From: Paraphaeosphaeria minitans
Lineage: Eukaryota; Ascomycota; Dothideomycetes; Pleosporales; Didymosphaeriaceae
DNA: 64,000 bases
Assembly: GCA_015832175.1 (NCBI GenBank)
Contig: WJXW01000003.1
Coordinates: 4,092,001-4,156,000, forward strand
Reading direction: 5' to 3'
Part shown: piece by piece, positions 1-11,171 of the stretch
Layout of the letters: every line of letters begins with the position of its first letter
Numbering within the stretch: the stretch's first letter is position 1
Made by a program: the position numbers and the translations under genes
Notes under the pieces: generated by a model
Seen by the model: the letters and a program-made list of their open reading frames with translations, nothing else
Databases searched by the model: none
What the model was told of the DNA's origin: nothing

Positions 1-200
1 CAGATGGGTGAAGTTCTTCGATCTCATTACAAAACAAAATGGACAGTTTTCGCTGAGCGTTTGCACCTCGTGAACTAGGCGCGCTATCCACAATATCATT
101 GTGTCCCTTGGCACGCGCTCTATCGTTACCCGATACGTATCCTTAGCTCTTGTTCTGCCTATTACATGCCCTTTGTCGTTTTCGGTGCATCTTCTATCAT

Positions 201-1743
201 ATGCCATCAGCTATCGGACCCCTCGATGGGCGCAAAGCGCGGAGGAAGCGGTGCAACGCTTGTGTCAGGCGCAAGATTAAAGTAATCGCATGCAAGGTCC
301 AAGGCAGCAACGACCATATTGTTAACCAAGAATAGTGTCATGGAGGCATCCCTTGTGACTACTGCAGGCGAACGAAGCAGGCCTGCGAATCGCCCACCAA
401 ACCCTCGACCTTTGCGCCCGTATTCGTCGGGGAGAACACGGATAGGGAAGCTAAAGGGAAGCAGATCGTTGAACCGGCTATAGGACAGTCCTGCTTCCCC
501 TTTCTGCGATTTCCAGCCCCAAAAATCTGTGATAGTAGTGTTCCTTATTTTTTCATGTCGTTCCTGGCGATGAACAACCTGTCGAACGATCGGCTACCGG
601 TAGTTGCGGACCTTCTAAACTTGATGGCAGGTGCGCCTGCATTGAGAGATGCGATCTCCGCCGTAGCTGTGCATCATCGCAAGCAACAAGTTCCGGAAGC
701 CGTGCCTCTTGGCAACTATCAGGCTTTGCAGTCATATGGTCGATCTGTACGACATGTCCAAACTCTTATTACATCGGAAACCTTTCCACACGATCCATCT
801 GCGCTCTGGACCACTTTCTTGCTGGGTCTCTTCGAGGTAAGTGATCCGGTGGATGATCCCTTTCAGAGGTACGGGCGCTAATATAAACCAGTTGATGCGC
901 GATTCTACAGGAACCACCTGGTTGTCGCACTTCCTACATGGGACATGCGCCATGTTGAAACTTCTTGAACCGGATACTCTGTCACAAGCAGACCCGATAA
1001 ATTCACACAGACGTATTTTCTTCCTCCATACTCGGATATTTGAAATTTCTCGTTCGTTGATCTACTCATCTCCAACGTTTCTCTGGGATGCAAAGTGGAC
1101 AGCCGCCACAGCGAACCTGTGGGATGGAGACAGCGCCGCTCTCTGGCACCCCAAAGAAGCTCTATTCGACATTCTACCCGGTTTCTCAGAACTGAGTATC
1201 CGTGCGCTTCGCTGTGCTCTGGACGAAGCACAGTTCCCTCCAAGGGTGCACCACGACCTAGCTGAATCGCTCGCCGATGAAGGATTCGCCTTGCAGGAGA
1301 AACTACAAGGGTGGCGTAAAGAGAGCCAATTCTGGGAGCACATGTGCAAGGCCGACCAAGCTTCTTCTATATCAACAAGCTGGCCTGACACGGAGCTTAT
1401 GGTAAGCTATGCCTACTACCACGCGATCAACATCTACCTTTCAGGGACCTACGACTACCACAAACTGTGGACTGGGCCGGATGCACCTCGCGCACCGATC
1501 TTGCCTCGCGATGCGATCGACCTTCACGTTTCTCGGATTCTCCACTACAGCCGCAGTCTTCTCGCACATGGGACCTCAGGCATCCTTCTGTTCTTCCCGC
1601 TCAGAGTGGCTGGCGCCAGAGCCATCGATTCTTCATCACGCCAGGAGATTTTAAGCCTTTTCCAAATAACGTCCCAACGAGGATTCGTTGTAGCCGAGGC
1701 TCTTGTGGACGACTTGCTGGAGCTTTGGGGGTCAAAGAGCTAG
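201..1743 (+). CDS. Zn2Cys6 fungal transcription factor
   Basis: Nuclear DNA-binding regulator of the Gal4-type family. Three exons: 201-281, 337 minus one = 336-836, and 892-1743 (introns 282-335 and 837-891, both GT-AG), giving about 477 aa. The first intron splits the zinc cluster: exon 1 ends at the fourth residue before Cys3 and exon 2 opens with that Cys, so the spliced protein has six cysteines spaced CX2CX6CX5CX2CX6C at residues about 18-44. The rest matches the alpha-helical fungal transcription-factor domain (Fungal_trans_2 type), including LLGLFEL at the exon 2/3 join and a tryptophan-rich central region. An in-frame ATG at 150 is an alternative start; 201 places the zinc cluster at the usual distance from the N terminus. 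Target genes cannot be read from the sequence. The family is sure; the splice model is well supported because only these borders restore the finger and the frame. Confidence 0.85.
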
Positions 1744-2449
1744 CACCTTCTCATCGGTTCTGGTTTTTGGTGGCATGCTGGCACTCACCGGTCCGTGTAG
1801 CATACCGTGGAAAGGGGTTAAGAACACGCGTGCTCAACGCGTGGCCTGGGCCCGCCCGGGGACGCGTAACTTGTTCCACTTGGTAAGACTATCATCACAT
1901 GTTCTCCGGTGGCAAGTGTGCCACGTTGTCTGTGGTGGAATCGGGAGGGACAAACGGCGCGGTTCGAGGCCTGTAGCAGTCCTGGCTAGAATGTTTGCCG
2001 TTGTCAGCGTAACTAGATAGGTTGGAAAAGGTGGGTGTAGGGGTGTCGAAGAGCAGAAAGGACAGGCTGGGAATGCCATCATGTTGCGCTGAGCGTGCGG
2101 TTACGTCCATGCGACTCGCCGAGTTGGACAACTTCGACCTGGGCAGAAGTACGAACGCGAGTCGTCGAGACTATGCCAGCGGCTGCGCTCAGGGTGTACA
2201 GGTTCGAGAACGTGGGGCGCGAGGGCAATATGTGTATGAGCGCGGGTCTGGTGTTGACGCGTCCCAGGCCGAACATGATCGAGCAACCATGTGAACGAGG
2301 GCGCGTTCGATGCAATGCATGGGAGGGATCGAGTTGTTGTACAGGTCGGCAGGCGCGGGCGCTGTCAACACGGGTAACGCGGAGTGGGCGCGATGGAGCG
2401 GGTCGGTCGAAGTAGCAGAGGTGCTTCGAATCGGGGCCGTTGGGCGACT

Positions 2450-2515
2450 TGGGAGCGACAGCAACGGCGACAGCAACGGCAACGACAGCGACGGCGATAG
2501 CGACGACAGCGACAG
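2450..2515. repeat. GCAACG/GCGACA hexamer-like microsatellite
   Basis: Imperfect tandem array of 6-bp units of the type GCRACR. Because the unit is a multiple of three, it keeps several frames open and produces artificial Asp/Ser or Ala/Val-rich translations. Confidence 0.7.
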
Positions 2516-2995
2516 GCAGGACGGGCACCAGTCGCTGGCCAAAGACGTCGACACCCACCAGCGCATCCATGCCCTCCCGCTCACTTATCCAAGCCAGCCT
2601 CTTCCTCGCATGTGCAGCAACGCCACAACAGACAGTGAAAAGAAACGCGTAGTTGCCAAAAATTCCTTGCCGATCCGAGGACCAACAAGAGCAGTCATAG
2701 TTGTAGTTTTCAACTAGCAAAAACGCTACCTCAGACGAATCTTCACTGGTAAGCGTAAAGCTGCAACGAGTTAGTGATGCGCTCAAGGAACACACAGATG
2801 TTTGGGTGGTGGAACTTACCCCGAGCACTGGGATGAGGAGCAGGAACGGGTGAGGGTGTCGACGCCTTGATATAGGTTTTTGGTGCCAAGGCGCTAGATG
2901 GGTCATGTGACGGGGCACGGATAGTCGCTGCCTCGGGCGCTGGATTGGGCTTAGTGCGAGAGCGTGTGAAGAAAGAGCGCTGGAATGAATTGTGG

Positions 2996-3250
2996 ACTGC
3001 GCGTCGACACTGCCCACACTGCGGCCAGAGAGTGTTGTTTGTCGACGTTGCCTACACAGTGGCCAGAGAGAGTTGTGTTTATCGACATTGCTTACGCAGC
3101 GGCTAAAGAGAGTAGTCTTTGTCCACATTGCCTACACAGCGGCCGGAGCAGAGGTGCTTGTCGACACTGCCCACGCAGCGGCCGGAGCAGAGGTGTTTGT
3201 CGACATTACAGCAGCCAGAGAGTGGTGTTTGTCGACACTGCCCATACAGA
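2996..3250. repeat. Minisatellite, unit about 38-40 bp
   Basis: Six or so diverged units, each containing a TTTGTCGACATTGCC-like core followed by CACAGCGGCC and a purine-rich AGAGAG stretch. Units are 38, 40, 40 and 39 bp where I measured them. The TCGAC core is the best conserved part. Confidence 0.75.
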
Positions 3251-3429
3251 GCTATGTTTGCAGCCTTGTCGCTTTGCTCAGGTCCATCGCCGTTTCGAAC
3301 CGTGCATCCATTCGACCTGGCCATTGACTGGCACTCAGTGTCGCCGTTGACATCCTCGCTGTGTCCACCACGACCGCTGTGCGAGACTACCATACGCCTC
3401 TACTTTCTGACGCATAAAAGACTTACTTG

Positions 3430-3588
3430 ACGACTTACTAACGATCAGATCATATGCTGTAGAGCACAGGACCGCTCCAAGATGGATGCCTTTCTCACTA
3501 TCCTAAAGTTGACGACTACTAACGATAAAACCATACGCTGTCGACGGCAGGACCGCTCTAAAATGGATCCCATTCCCACTGTTCTAAA
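3430..3588. repeat. Tandem duplication of about 80 bp
   Basis: Two adjacent diverged copies (about 3430-3508 and 3511-3588). Both begin with a GACGACT...ACTAACGAT segment, share CAGGACCGCTC near the middle and end with CTAAA. Differences are mostly transitions. Confidence 0.7.
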
Positions 3589-3664
3589 AACTCGCAGCAT
3601 TCTACCACGACTTGCCATGCCAGGTTTGTGACTACCTACTAAACGCACGTTGGAAGCACTTGAA

Positions 3665-3746
3665 CTTCCACAACACTACCACATCTCCACAACCGGCGAT
3701 GCTCGCTTCCACAACACTACCACATCTCCACAACCAACGGTGCTCG
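3665..3746. repeat. Tandem duplication of 41 bp
   Basis: Two nearly identical 41-bp copies (3665-3705 and 3706-3746) starting CTTCCACAACACTACC. The high identity suggests a recent duplication. Confidence 0.8.
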
Positions 3747-4024
3747 GCGTCTCCACAGCGACGCATAATCCACGAGCACACCAACCGTACGAGGAGAGCA
3801 AAGTCGCGTGACAGCAACGGAGAAGTAAATGGAGACTGCCTATCTGTGGCTTCACATCGCAACCACACGCAACCTCCGAGCTTTCCTTGAAGCTTGAAAT
3901 TCACAGCGAAGACATTCACCATGTACAGACCTCCGTCCCGTCACCGCCCTTTCTCAAAGGTCATTTTCTCAACCTCAAAAATTCCTGCCAGGCAACCCTC
4001 CCTCCACCCCGTTAACGAGAAGCA

Positions 4025-5413
4025 ATGCCGCCACCCATACCCAAACCCAAATCCAAACCCACTGCCCCAGCACTAACCCAACGCCCACATTACCCCTACA
4101 CCATCCACCGCATCTACCTCTGCGGCCACCCCGACGACTACATCCAGATCGAGAGAGCGCAGAACGCGAGACCGCCACGGATCCTGCACACCCTCGTACC
4201 TCAACCGCGGGTTGTGGCAGGGGTGTCAGTGAGGCCGTATAGACAGATTCAGCAGCGGTGCGCTGTTTGTGCGTATTCCTTTGGTCAAGGTTCTTCTTCC
4301 CGGTTCCGCAACAAGGTCGAAGAAGGAAGGGACAGCATGAAGAACGGATTCATGTCCGTCTTGGTGAGAGAACGGTTTAGTGGTAGGGGAGAGTGGTCGA
4401 TACCATGGCAGGAAGACAGAGAAGATGGTCCCGGGAACGACGAATACAGACGCTTGAAGGAGTTACATGGCCATATCGAAGCTGGAAGTCATCTCATTCC
4501 GCATAGTGCGATGTCGTACCAGGACCGTGCAGTGAGAAAAACTGTCGGAGGACCTGCGCGGGAGGGCGCGGGAAAGATAGCGTATGTGCTGCAGACGGCG
4601 GTGCATGCTGTACTGGCTGAAGGATTAGGGCATGACAACTTCGACGATGCCGAGCTTGAGCGGGAGCAGCTTATCGAGGAGATCAACGCGCTGCTTCCTC
4701 CCAAGGTGACAGATCGGGGCTCTTCAGTTCACACCAGGGACAAACAGGCACAGAGTCCCCAGAGAAGGACAAGCTCCAACACGCGCGGTTCTCCACACAG
4801 TCCAATTGTACCGTCACCGCTATCACCCCGCTCTCCCCAGCCAACGATACCACGCTCTCCCACAGGCAACTCACCACAACCCTGGCGCCTATCAGCACCC
4901 CGACAACCCCGACAGTCTCCCCAGCACACTCATCATAGACCTCGCCCCGCCCGCCCCAAGTCACCCACCCGCTCGCACCAGGAAATCACCTACCACCGCG
5001 CTCTCGCCCTCGCCGCCCTCGAAGGCCGCGTCCCCAGCATCCCCACGCCAGCCGACCGCCACTCAGACACCACACCTCAACCCCCACCCCGCCCGCGGCC
5101 TGACCGCAGCAATGCACCCTCACACATCGCCCACCAGCGCCCATTTGGCCCGGCCAGTTCCTCGGGCGGGACTACGCTTAGCTACGGGGATCATCCGCGC
5201 AGGTACAAAGGCGTGTCGATTGCGGCGGTGATGGATACTTTGTATCCCGAAGACGAGGATCCGAAAAGAGTGGGGATAGACGACGGTGAGGAGGTCGGGG
5301 GAAGAGGTAGTCATGGGAGCTTTCGGAGCTTTGAGAGCCAGCGACATCCTGGGCCGAAGGCTAGGAGTACGAGATCGGGGGGGTTCGGTGCGGAGTGCGC
5401 AGAGTCAGAGTAG
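4025..5413 (+). CDS. Hypothetical protein, Pro/Ser/Arg-rich C-terminal half
   Basis: Single-exon frame of 462 aa with no family I recognise. Residues 1-210 look globular: a basic proline-rich start, an IYLCGHPDDYIQ segment, a CAVCAYSF pair of cysteines and a charged helical stretch ending near ELEREQLIEEINALLP. Residues 220-460 are low complexity, rich in Ser, Pro, Arg and His, and probably disordered. The frame stops at 5413 just after a run of seven G (5377-5383). One G fewer would carry the reading into a Ser/Gly-rich tail ending at 5522 that resembles the preceding composition, so the true C terminus may lie there. Base composition and codon use of the first half look like a real gene. 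Function unknown. Confidence 0.6.
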   Translation: MPPPIPKPKSKPTAPALTQRPHYPYTIHRIYLCGHPDDYIQIERAQNARPPRILHTLVPQPRVVAGVSVRPYRQIQQRCAVCAYSFGQGSSSRFRNKVEEGRDSMKNGFMSVLVRERFSGRGEWSIPWQEDREDGPGNDEYRRLKELHGHIEAGSHLIPHSAMSYQDRAVRKTVGGPAREGAGKIAYVLQTAVHAVLAEGLGHDNFDDAELEREQLIEEINALLPPKVTDRGSSVHTRDKQAQSPQRRTSSNTRGSPHSPIVPSPLSPRSPQPTIPRSPTGNSPQPWRLSAPRQPRQSPQHTHHRPRPARPKSPTRSHQEITYHRALALAALEGRVPSIPTPADRHSDTTPQPPPRPRPDRSNAPSHIAHQRPFGPASSSGGTTLSYGDHPRRYKGVSIAAVMDTLYPEDEDPKRVGIDDGEEVGGRGSHGSFRSFESQRHPGPKARSTRSGGFGAECAESE

Positions 5414-5522
5414 CGGTGGGAGGGCATGGGGCGATGGAGAGTCGTTTGAGAGCTTTGGGAGTAGGGGGAGCGAGGGGCCAAGGGTGAGTTCCGGGTCTCC
5501 TGGGAGTGCTTGGCGGCGTTGA

Positions 5523-6056
5523 GAGTCGGAGGGTGGTGCAGCAGGGATGTTGTCAGCTCGTCAGGTCTCTGAGCGTATCTTTCATCGCGCGCGAGGGAAA
5601 GTTAGGATGCCTGGATCACCAAACTCGGGTGTCACTGCGAGGCAGAGAATGGTCTACTTGGATGCGGGAATGGCTCTTCGCACCCTGAGAATCCACCTAC
5701 CGCGTTATGACTGTATTAACGTGTCAACCGCAGCCAAACGGGTGATTCTTTTTTCTTTTCTTTTTGGCAGCGAAGAGACCAACCATCTGCGTTACTATGC
5801 ATGCAAAACACACAGGAGCAAGGTGGGCATGTGGAACGGCCTCGGACATACGGTATGTCTAGGTAGACAAGATACAACCTCCCACCCGACAACAGCAACA
5901 CTCGGAGCGCTTGATCCCGTTCCTCACACACGACATGCACATCCGAACACCCTCGCTCCACCACGCCACCTCCCTCCCCTCCCTCCCACTCCCAAAGCCA
6001 GTGGGTTAGTTGAGGATATGGGAAAGGTGGGAGAGCAAAGCAACATGTCGACACGA
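5523..6056. other. Intergenic, no gene seen
   Basis: The stretch lies at the 3' sides of the hypothetical gene (plus strand) and the PQQ-like gene (minus strand), so it is a shared 3' flank. Open frames over it have no recognisable protein character. Confidence 0.5.
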
Positions 6057-7795
6057 CTAAGCACCCGCGCCGATGTTGCCACCAGCCCCCAGCGCAACCA
6101 GCCTATGCCTCCCATCGAACACGTACACCTTGCCATCCCCAAAAACGGGCCTCCCGAACCAAACTGCACCGTCCACCTCGGGCAGCGCAAGCTCTACGAG
6201 GCGCCCGTCCACAGGCACAGCCTTGTATGCTAACAACCCCCTCCGCGCATCCGCGACCCACACGATGCCGCTCCCGGGCTCGCCGTGGTTGCTCGTCACG
6301 GTCGGGAATCCCCCCGCCCCAGCGCGCGTCTTCCGCTGCGGCTGTCGCCGCCAGCGCGAACGGTGCCGTCGAACCGGCGCCAAAACGATACGAGGCTAAC
6401 GAAGCATTCTCGGGGTTTACGTAGATATACCCACCTTCCAGGGGATACGATGCAATCCCACCGTACGCCTCGCCCCGTAGCTGTATCGTATGCAGCACGG
6501 CATCCGACCCGTCAACCCCGTTACGGTACCCACCCAGCTCGTCCCGATCCTGCACGTACATCCGCGCCTCACGGCTCGTCGCCACAGCGATGCGAGACAC
6601 GGCGGTAGTATTGAAGACGGTGGAATCGAGCAGAGCTACGCCGCTGCCGCCGATGCCGCGTCCCGAGTCGGCCGGGCGGAAAAAGTCGAGCAGCTGGATG
6701 CCCGAGTCGTTCAGGGAGACGCGCACGGTGGAGTCGGAGAGGACGTCTTGGTGCGATTTGCCTGGGATAGGGGTGCGGGATGTGTTCGTGGCGGCGGGCC
6801 CGCTGGCGTCGATTGAAAAGTAGACGTCTTGTCCGTCGGACGCGAGACCGGTTCCGGACTGCCAGATGCCGGCGCCGCCGCCGCAATGCCACTTCGTCCA
6901 GTCGCTTGCCCATGGGGATGCTGAGCCGCCTTGTGTAGCCCAGCGGCTCACGACGCGGGTGTTGATGTTGATGGCTACGAGGGTGCCTGTGTAGTTGAAG
7001 GCGTCGCACTGCGCGCCGAAGCCGGCGTAGACGACGTCGCCGATGGCGAGGAGCGAAGGACGCTGGAGGACGAGGCCGCCGAGGAAGATCTTGCGGTGGT
7101 CATTGGCGGCGGGCGCGTCGTCGATGAAGAGGGGGTACTTGTAGACGTCGCCCAAGCCATCGAGGTACACGGCGTAGAAGTAGTAGACGCCGTTGAGAGG
7201 ACGGTCGGCGCCGCCTGGCTCGCGGTAGTCCCTTGCGTTGTGAGCATGCACGTGGCGTCGTCTGGGAGACGGCGGGCTCACTCGATGTAGGATTTGACGA
7301 AGAAGTAAGGCGACGTCGTACTCGGGGTATATCACGGGCGTGCCCATGATGCCTAAGTTCTTGCTGATCGTCTCACCGCATGCCCCGGCTACGGCCGACG
7401 GTGGCGCGACCTGCCTCTCGTACATGGTCTCACCTGTGGTCGCATCGATGGTGCGGACGATGTTCTCCGTCGACGCGGTGAAGACGACCTCCTTCCCCGA
7501 CGCGAGCGTGTGGACCAGCAGTCTTGCGTAGTGCTGTGGATGTTACCGCTTGGTCGATGCAGAGGCTGTGGGGTGTTTGTTTTACTTTTTCATCCGGCTT
7601 GAAGGTCATGTTCCACAGGTGCCGGAATCGCGAGAGCGACGCTGGCCCGATGTTGTGGTCGCCGCCAACATAGCCAGACTGCGCGAGGTCTGCATCGCGA
7701 GGGGAATCCGAGGGTGCGGAATTGATGAAGGGTGCGAAGGAAATAAGGAAATGGACTAGGGCGAGGAAAGGATGGGTGCGATGGGTGCGATGCAT
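6057..7795 (-). pseudogene. Secreted PQQ-like beta-propeller protein, frame disrupted
   Basis: Related to quinoprotein (PQQ) alcohol dehydrogenase-like beta-propellers of fungi. Exons on the minus strand: 7795-7586, 7533-7282 and 7231-6057; introns 7585-7534 and 7281-7232 (GT...AAG). The product would be about 544 aa: signal peptide residues 1-27, then propeller repeats with NIVRTIDATTG, GIMGTPVIYPEYDVA, NGVYYFYAVYL, QRPSLLAIGDVVYAGFG and GIWQSGTGLASDG, the last two typical of the PQQ-repeat family. Two single-base excesses break the frame: an extra A/T at about 7307 and an extra base in the C6 run 6310-6315. Removing each restores phase exactly with the neighbouring exons and with family similarity, and no other damage is visible. 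Either a very young pseudogene or homopolymer errors in the assembly. Cofactor use is inferred from family only. Confidence 0.7.
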
Positions 7796-7830
7796 GGTGT
7801 GAAGGCGTACTTGCGTTCGGACACGCACCT

Positions 7831-8030
7831 GTAACGAAGACCAGAATGCGAGCGCACGTAACGAGGACCGAAATGCGAGCGCATATAACGAGGGCCGAAA
7901 AGTGAGCGCACATAACGAGGACCGAAATGTGAGCGCATATAACGAGGACCAGAATACAAGCGTATGTAACGAGGATTGAAATGCGAGCATGCGCAACGAA
8001 GACCAAAACAGTGCGAGCACACACAACAGT
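7831..8030. repeat. 27-bp minisatellite upstream of the PQQ-like gene
   Basis: About seven units of 27 bp with core TAACGAGGACCGAAATGCGA. The array ends about 35 bp upstream of the start codon at 7795, so it sits in the 5' leader or promoter of that gene. Unit length is divisible by three, so it reads open as nine-residue repeats in several frames. Confidence 0.8.
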
Positions 8031-9372
8031 GCGAGCGCCTGTAACAAGGCATGATCGCGAGGTTGATATAGCAGACGACGAGTTTTGCGGTCGATATGAT
8101 CAGTTCCGGCAGTTGCTGTTCGCATAGTACAGTTATGTTTACTCTCCGTGTCGCACGCTGCGTGTGGACGGGTTTACAAAGGGGCACTATGGTCTCTGGC
8201 TCAATGGAAAGCGAATCCGCATGGGTAAATGGTAGACAACGGCATCTTTCATCCATCACTCTCGAAGAGGCAGAGAGCTTTGGAGGTGTAGAAGACACGG
8301 CTGGGCCAGAGGTGACTTGGGATGGGGGAGCCGGGCCTAAGGACGTGGAGGCCGCTCGCGACATGGGGAGCGAGGGGGATGTGTTGCATCGTACATGTGC
8401 CGCGCGTCGCATTATGCTCCTGACGTGGACATGTGCTGATGGAGTTTGCTCCGTGTTTTGTTACGGAAGGTGCTCTGGTGGTCGTGCTATGGCCTTTAGG
8501 ATTGCGATAGGTAGGGAGTAGGATTGGATTGGGATTTTCGGATGTGCGGTGGGTCGGGATGAAGGACGAAAGTGAGCTTGCCATGCCACGGTCGAAGACG
8601 AAGAAGAACGAACAGACCAAACAAACCACGTCGGTTAGGGATTGAATCCGACCCGTCATCCAAAGTGTGTCGTATACTCGTTTCGGTGTCCGAGTGTCGT
8701 CAACTTTCAAAGCAGCTTTCCAAAGAAAGCCGTCGGCACAAGCGGCACTACCCTGTCAAGACAAGCTTTTCCCCTTCCATCCCGAATGCTGTTTCCATCG
8801 TCCGACCCACTCCTGCGCCTCAGAGTTCCTTTGAAATCCAAGCAACGACGGTATTCTTGCGCCGCTTTGCTGGAGGGCCGGCCCCGTGGATGCCGACAGC
8901 CGTTCGCTGTGGCTTGCCTCGTCTTGGCAGTGAATTCGGCTTCTGGGCAGACCCAATCAAGGGGCGTCGCGCAACCAAATCGACCCTCTCCAGACACTCC
9001 CCCGTATAGAAGACCGCTCGGGGGCGCAGTGTTTGCTTGCCGGCGCTATTCGGGGCACCCTCAGGCGTCGTCATGGTCCCGTTTCGCGCGACCCGCAGTG
9101 CTAGGGTCGCGGGAACTGGCGTGCGTGGGCGCATGGGCAACGTGTGTGCGTCGTCGTGTCTGCACCTCTCACAGACATGTCTTTTCTCCTGTCTTGCTCC
9201 TCACACCCTTCGAACCCCCTGACAGTTCCTTTTGCCGCTGCCCTCCGTTCGTTCTGCGACTCGTCACTCATTCCTTTTGCGCCGTCCGTCTTCGCATCCG
9301 CAGCCTGCCGCCCGTCGTGAGCCTTGAAGGCGGTCACGCGACCAACCGTGACCTCATCACCACCCATCCAAG
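8031..9372. other. Divergent intergenic region, no gene seen
   Basis: Lies between the minus-strand PQQ-like gene and the plus-strand GDSL gene and must hold both promoters. A 274-codon open frame (8642-9466) is rich in Arg, Ser, Pro and Cys, overlaps the GDSL start in another frame and looks like chance. Confidence 0.5.
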
Positions 9373-10661
9373 ATGCGATTCATCACCAGATTGCACATCT
9401 GCGCAGCCGCCGCGCTGGTCACCATATTGTATTTCAGCTGGAGGCGGCCATCCACCGCCTATCTGAAAGACAATCTGCAAAGGGTGTGGAAGAACAGCCC
9501 CCGCCGCGTAGTCGTCTTCGGCGATGACTGGTCCGATACGGGCGAGTATCGGGTGTCTCCACCACCCAAAGCATCCACCCGAGACAGGAACGCAGCTCAG
9601 GGCGATATCTGGGTGGAGACCCTCTGCAAAGAGGCAAGTGTGTCGTTTGGCTTCGCGCGAGGTTACTGACTGGTCACAGCTGACCTGCGACTGGGTCGAC
9701 AACTTTGCGCGCTCTCTCCCTGACAACGTGGGACTGGAGGCCGTCGGATCCATGGTCGACTCAAACATCTTCCTTGATGTGACCAGTGAATCCAGAAAGG
9801 AGACGCTCGCCGTGTTCGACTTCAAGACGCAGGTGCAACAGTTTATCGAGTTCGACAAGAAGAAGTGGACATTGCCAGGAAGACACACAGCTGACAAGCA
9901 GACCGTTTTTACCGTCCTGTTCGGCACCTGGGACCTGCTGCAGTTTGCTCCCTTGGACAAGGATGCCGCTGTTCGTGCCATCGACCGCAGTGTGAAGGAG
10001 CTTTTCCACAACCTCGACGTCCTCGCCGATTACGTCGGCGCACCCACTATCACGATACCCAATCTAATGGATGTGACATTTCTCCCACGCTATTCCGACA
10101 GGAAGAACGAGTCAGCCACCGAGTTTGCGCAGGATCAACATCAAGCCGTGTTTCTCTGGTCTTATTGGAACACGGCGCTGTCTCAAGCAGCCTCGGAATG
10201 GGCAAGGGGCGACGTGTTTGTGCCCAACGTCCACGACATCATCATGGAAGAAGTCCGTGCAAAACAGATGTTCACCAACAGGATTGCCGATGCCAAAGGG
10301 AACGGGAGACAGGAACCGCTCTTCGAAGAGGTTGAGAAGCCATGTCTGGTACAGGATCCGAACGCTCAGGATCTGCAAGCAGCCGCGCACCCATGCGCCG
10401 ACCCCAGCACGCATTTATTCTGGTACGCTCGTCCTTGTGCACAAACGCATTGTTTCAGTCTGACCATAGTCTAGGGACGACATGCACCTTGGCGGACCTG
10501 CTCACGAACTAATCGGCAAGGAAGCCGCACGGCTGGTACGCGGTAACGAAACGGTCAACAGTCACGCCCGGCAACGAGCAAAGCTGCAGTCTGCTACCGA
10601 CGAGAAGGGCGAAGGTGACAAGGGGACTAGCTTCGACCTTAAATTCCCCCCGGGATATTGA
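9373..10661 (+). CDS. Membrane-anchored GDSL/SGNH-hydrolase-like protein
   Basis: Three exons, 9373-9633, 9680-10422 and 10475-10661, giving 396 aa. Intron 1 (9634-9679) has a GC-AG border, since GCAAGT follows GAG directly and only this join keeps phase; intron 2 is GT-AG. Residues 8-25 form a hydrophobic signal anchor. Block I is VVVFGDDWSDTG, where the family has GDS, so the catalytic serine is Asp (codon 9526-9528). The C-terminal block WDDMHLGG keeps the DxxH Asp/His pair, split by intron 2. A central FGTWDLLQF resembles the block with the oxyanion Asn region. Family members hydrolyse esters of lipids or sugars in the secretory pathway or outside the cell. Without the nucleophile this copy may be inactive or use another mechanism. 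Confidence 0.78.
9634..9679 (+). other. GC-AG intron of the GDSL gene
   Basis: The donor reads GCAAGT and the acceptor CACAG, 46 nt. Only this pair joins exon 1 and exon 2 in phase 0 without a stop. GC donors are a known minor class of spliceosomal introns. Confidence 0.7.
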
Positions 10662-11171
10662 TGGCTTACGCTGAACCGCTGTTCGACACTCGACCATACC
10701 GCGCCCTCTCCGGGCGCCTGCTTGACAGCCGGAGGGTTGCATTCCGAGCATCGGCAGTAGCATGGTGGCCCCGCAGACCGATCGTAAGCCTGCTTGTGCA
10801 GCCATTGTGGAGCTCCAAGCATTGTCGCTCCCTTGCATCTCTGCGCTGGATTGTCTCAGCGGTCGGCAGCGTGCGGTCTTGGCCGCTTTTGGCAGATCGA
10901 TGAACAAAGAACATGGCTAGCGAGCACCCGCGCGTCCACCGCATCTGTCTGGAACAATGAAATTGCAGGCTCAGCCGTAGCCTGGCGGCAACACGAGGAT
11001 GGTCTAGGAGTGGCTTACCCATAATACATACAAAGAAAGCAGAACGCGCGCTGTCAATTGCGGTGGTTCGTCCGACAGTACCTGTCCAATCCCATTCACG
11101 GTACAATGATCTCTGCTGTCAAAGAACGCATCTAAGTCTGCAGCCGTCGTCGGCAAGATAGTTTACCCAAG
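10662..11171. other. Intergenic, no gene seen
   Basis: About 0.5 kb between the GDSL gene and the HMG-box gene, both on the plus strand. It should contain the 3' end of the first and the promoter of the second. No conserved reading frame. Confidence 0.5.

Larger units (their letters stand above)
1744..4024. other. Intergenic, repeat-rich, no supported gene
   Basis: About 2.3 kb between the transcription factor and the next gene. Open frames here are artefacts of short tandem repeats (separate entries at 2450-2515, 2996-3250, 3430-3588 and 3665-3746). I see no conserved domain, signal peptide or plausible splice-joined product on either strand. Confidence 0.6.

Noticed and set aside
2079..3128. 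Minus-strand open frame of 349 codons
   Set aside because: It spans two tandem repeat arrays, its composition follows the repeats, and it has no domain or splice partner.
8642..9466. Plus-strand open frame of 274 codons
   Set aside because: Overlaps the start of the GDSL gene in another frame and has an Arg/Ser/Pro/Cys-rich chance composition.
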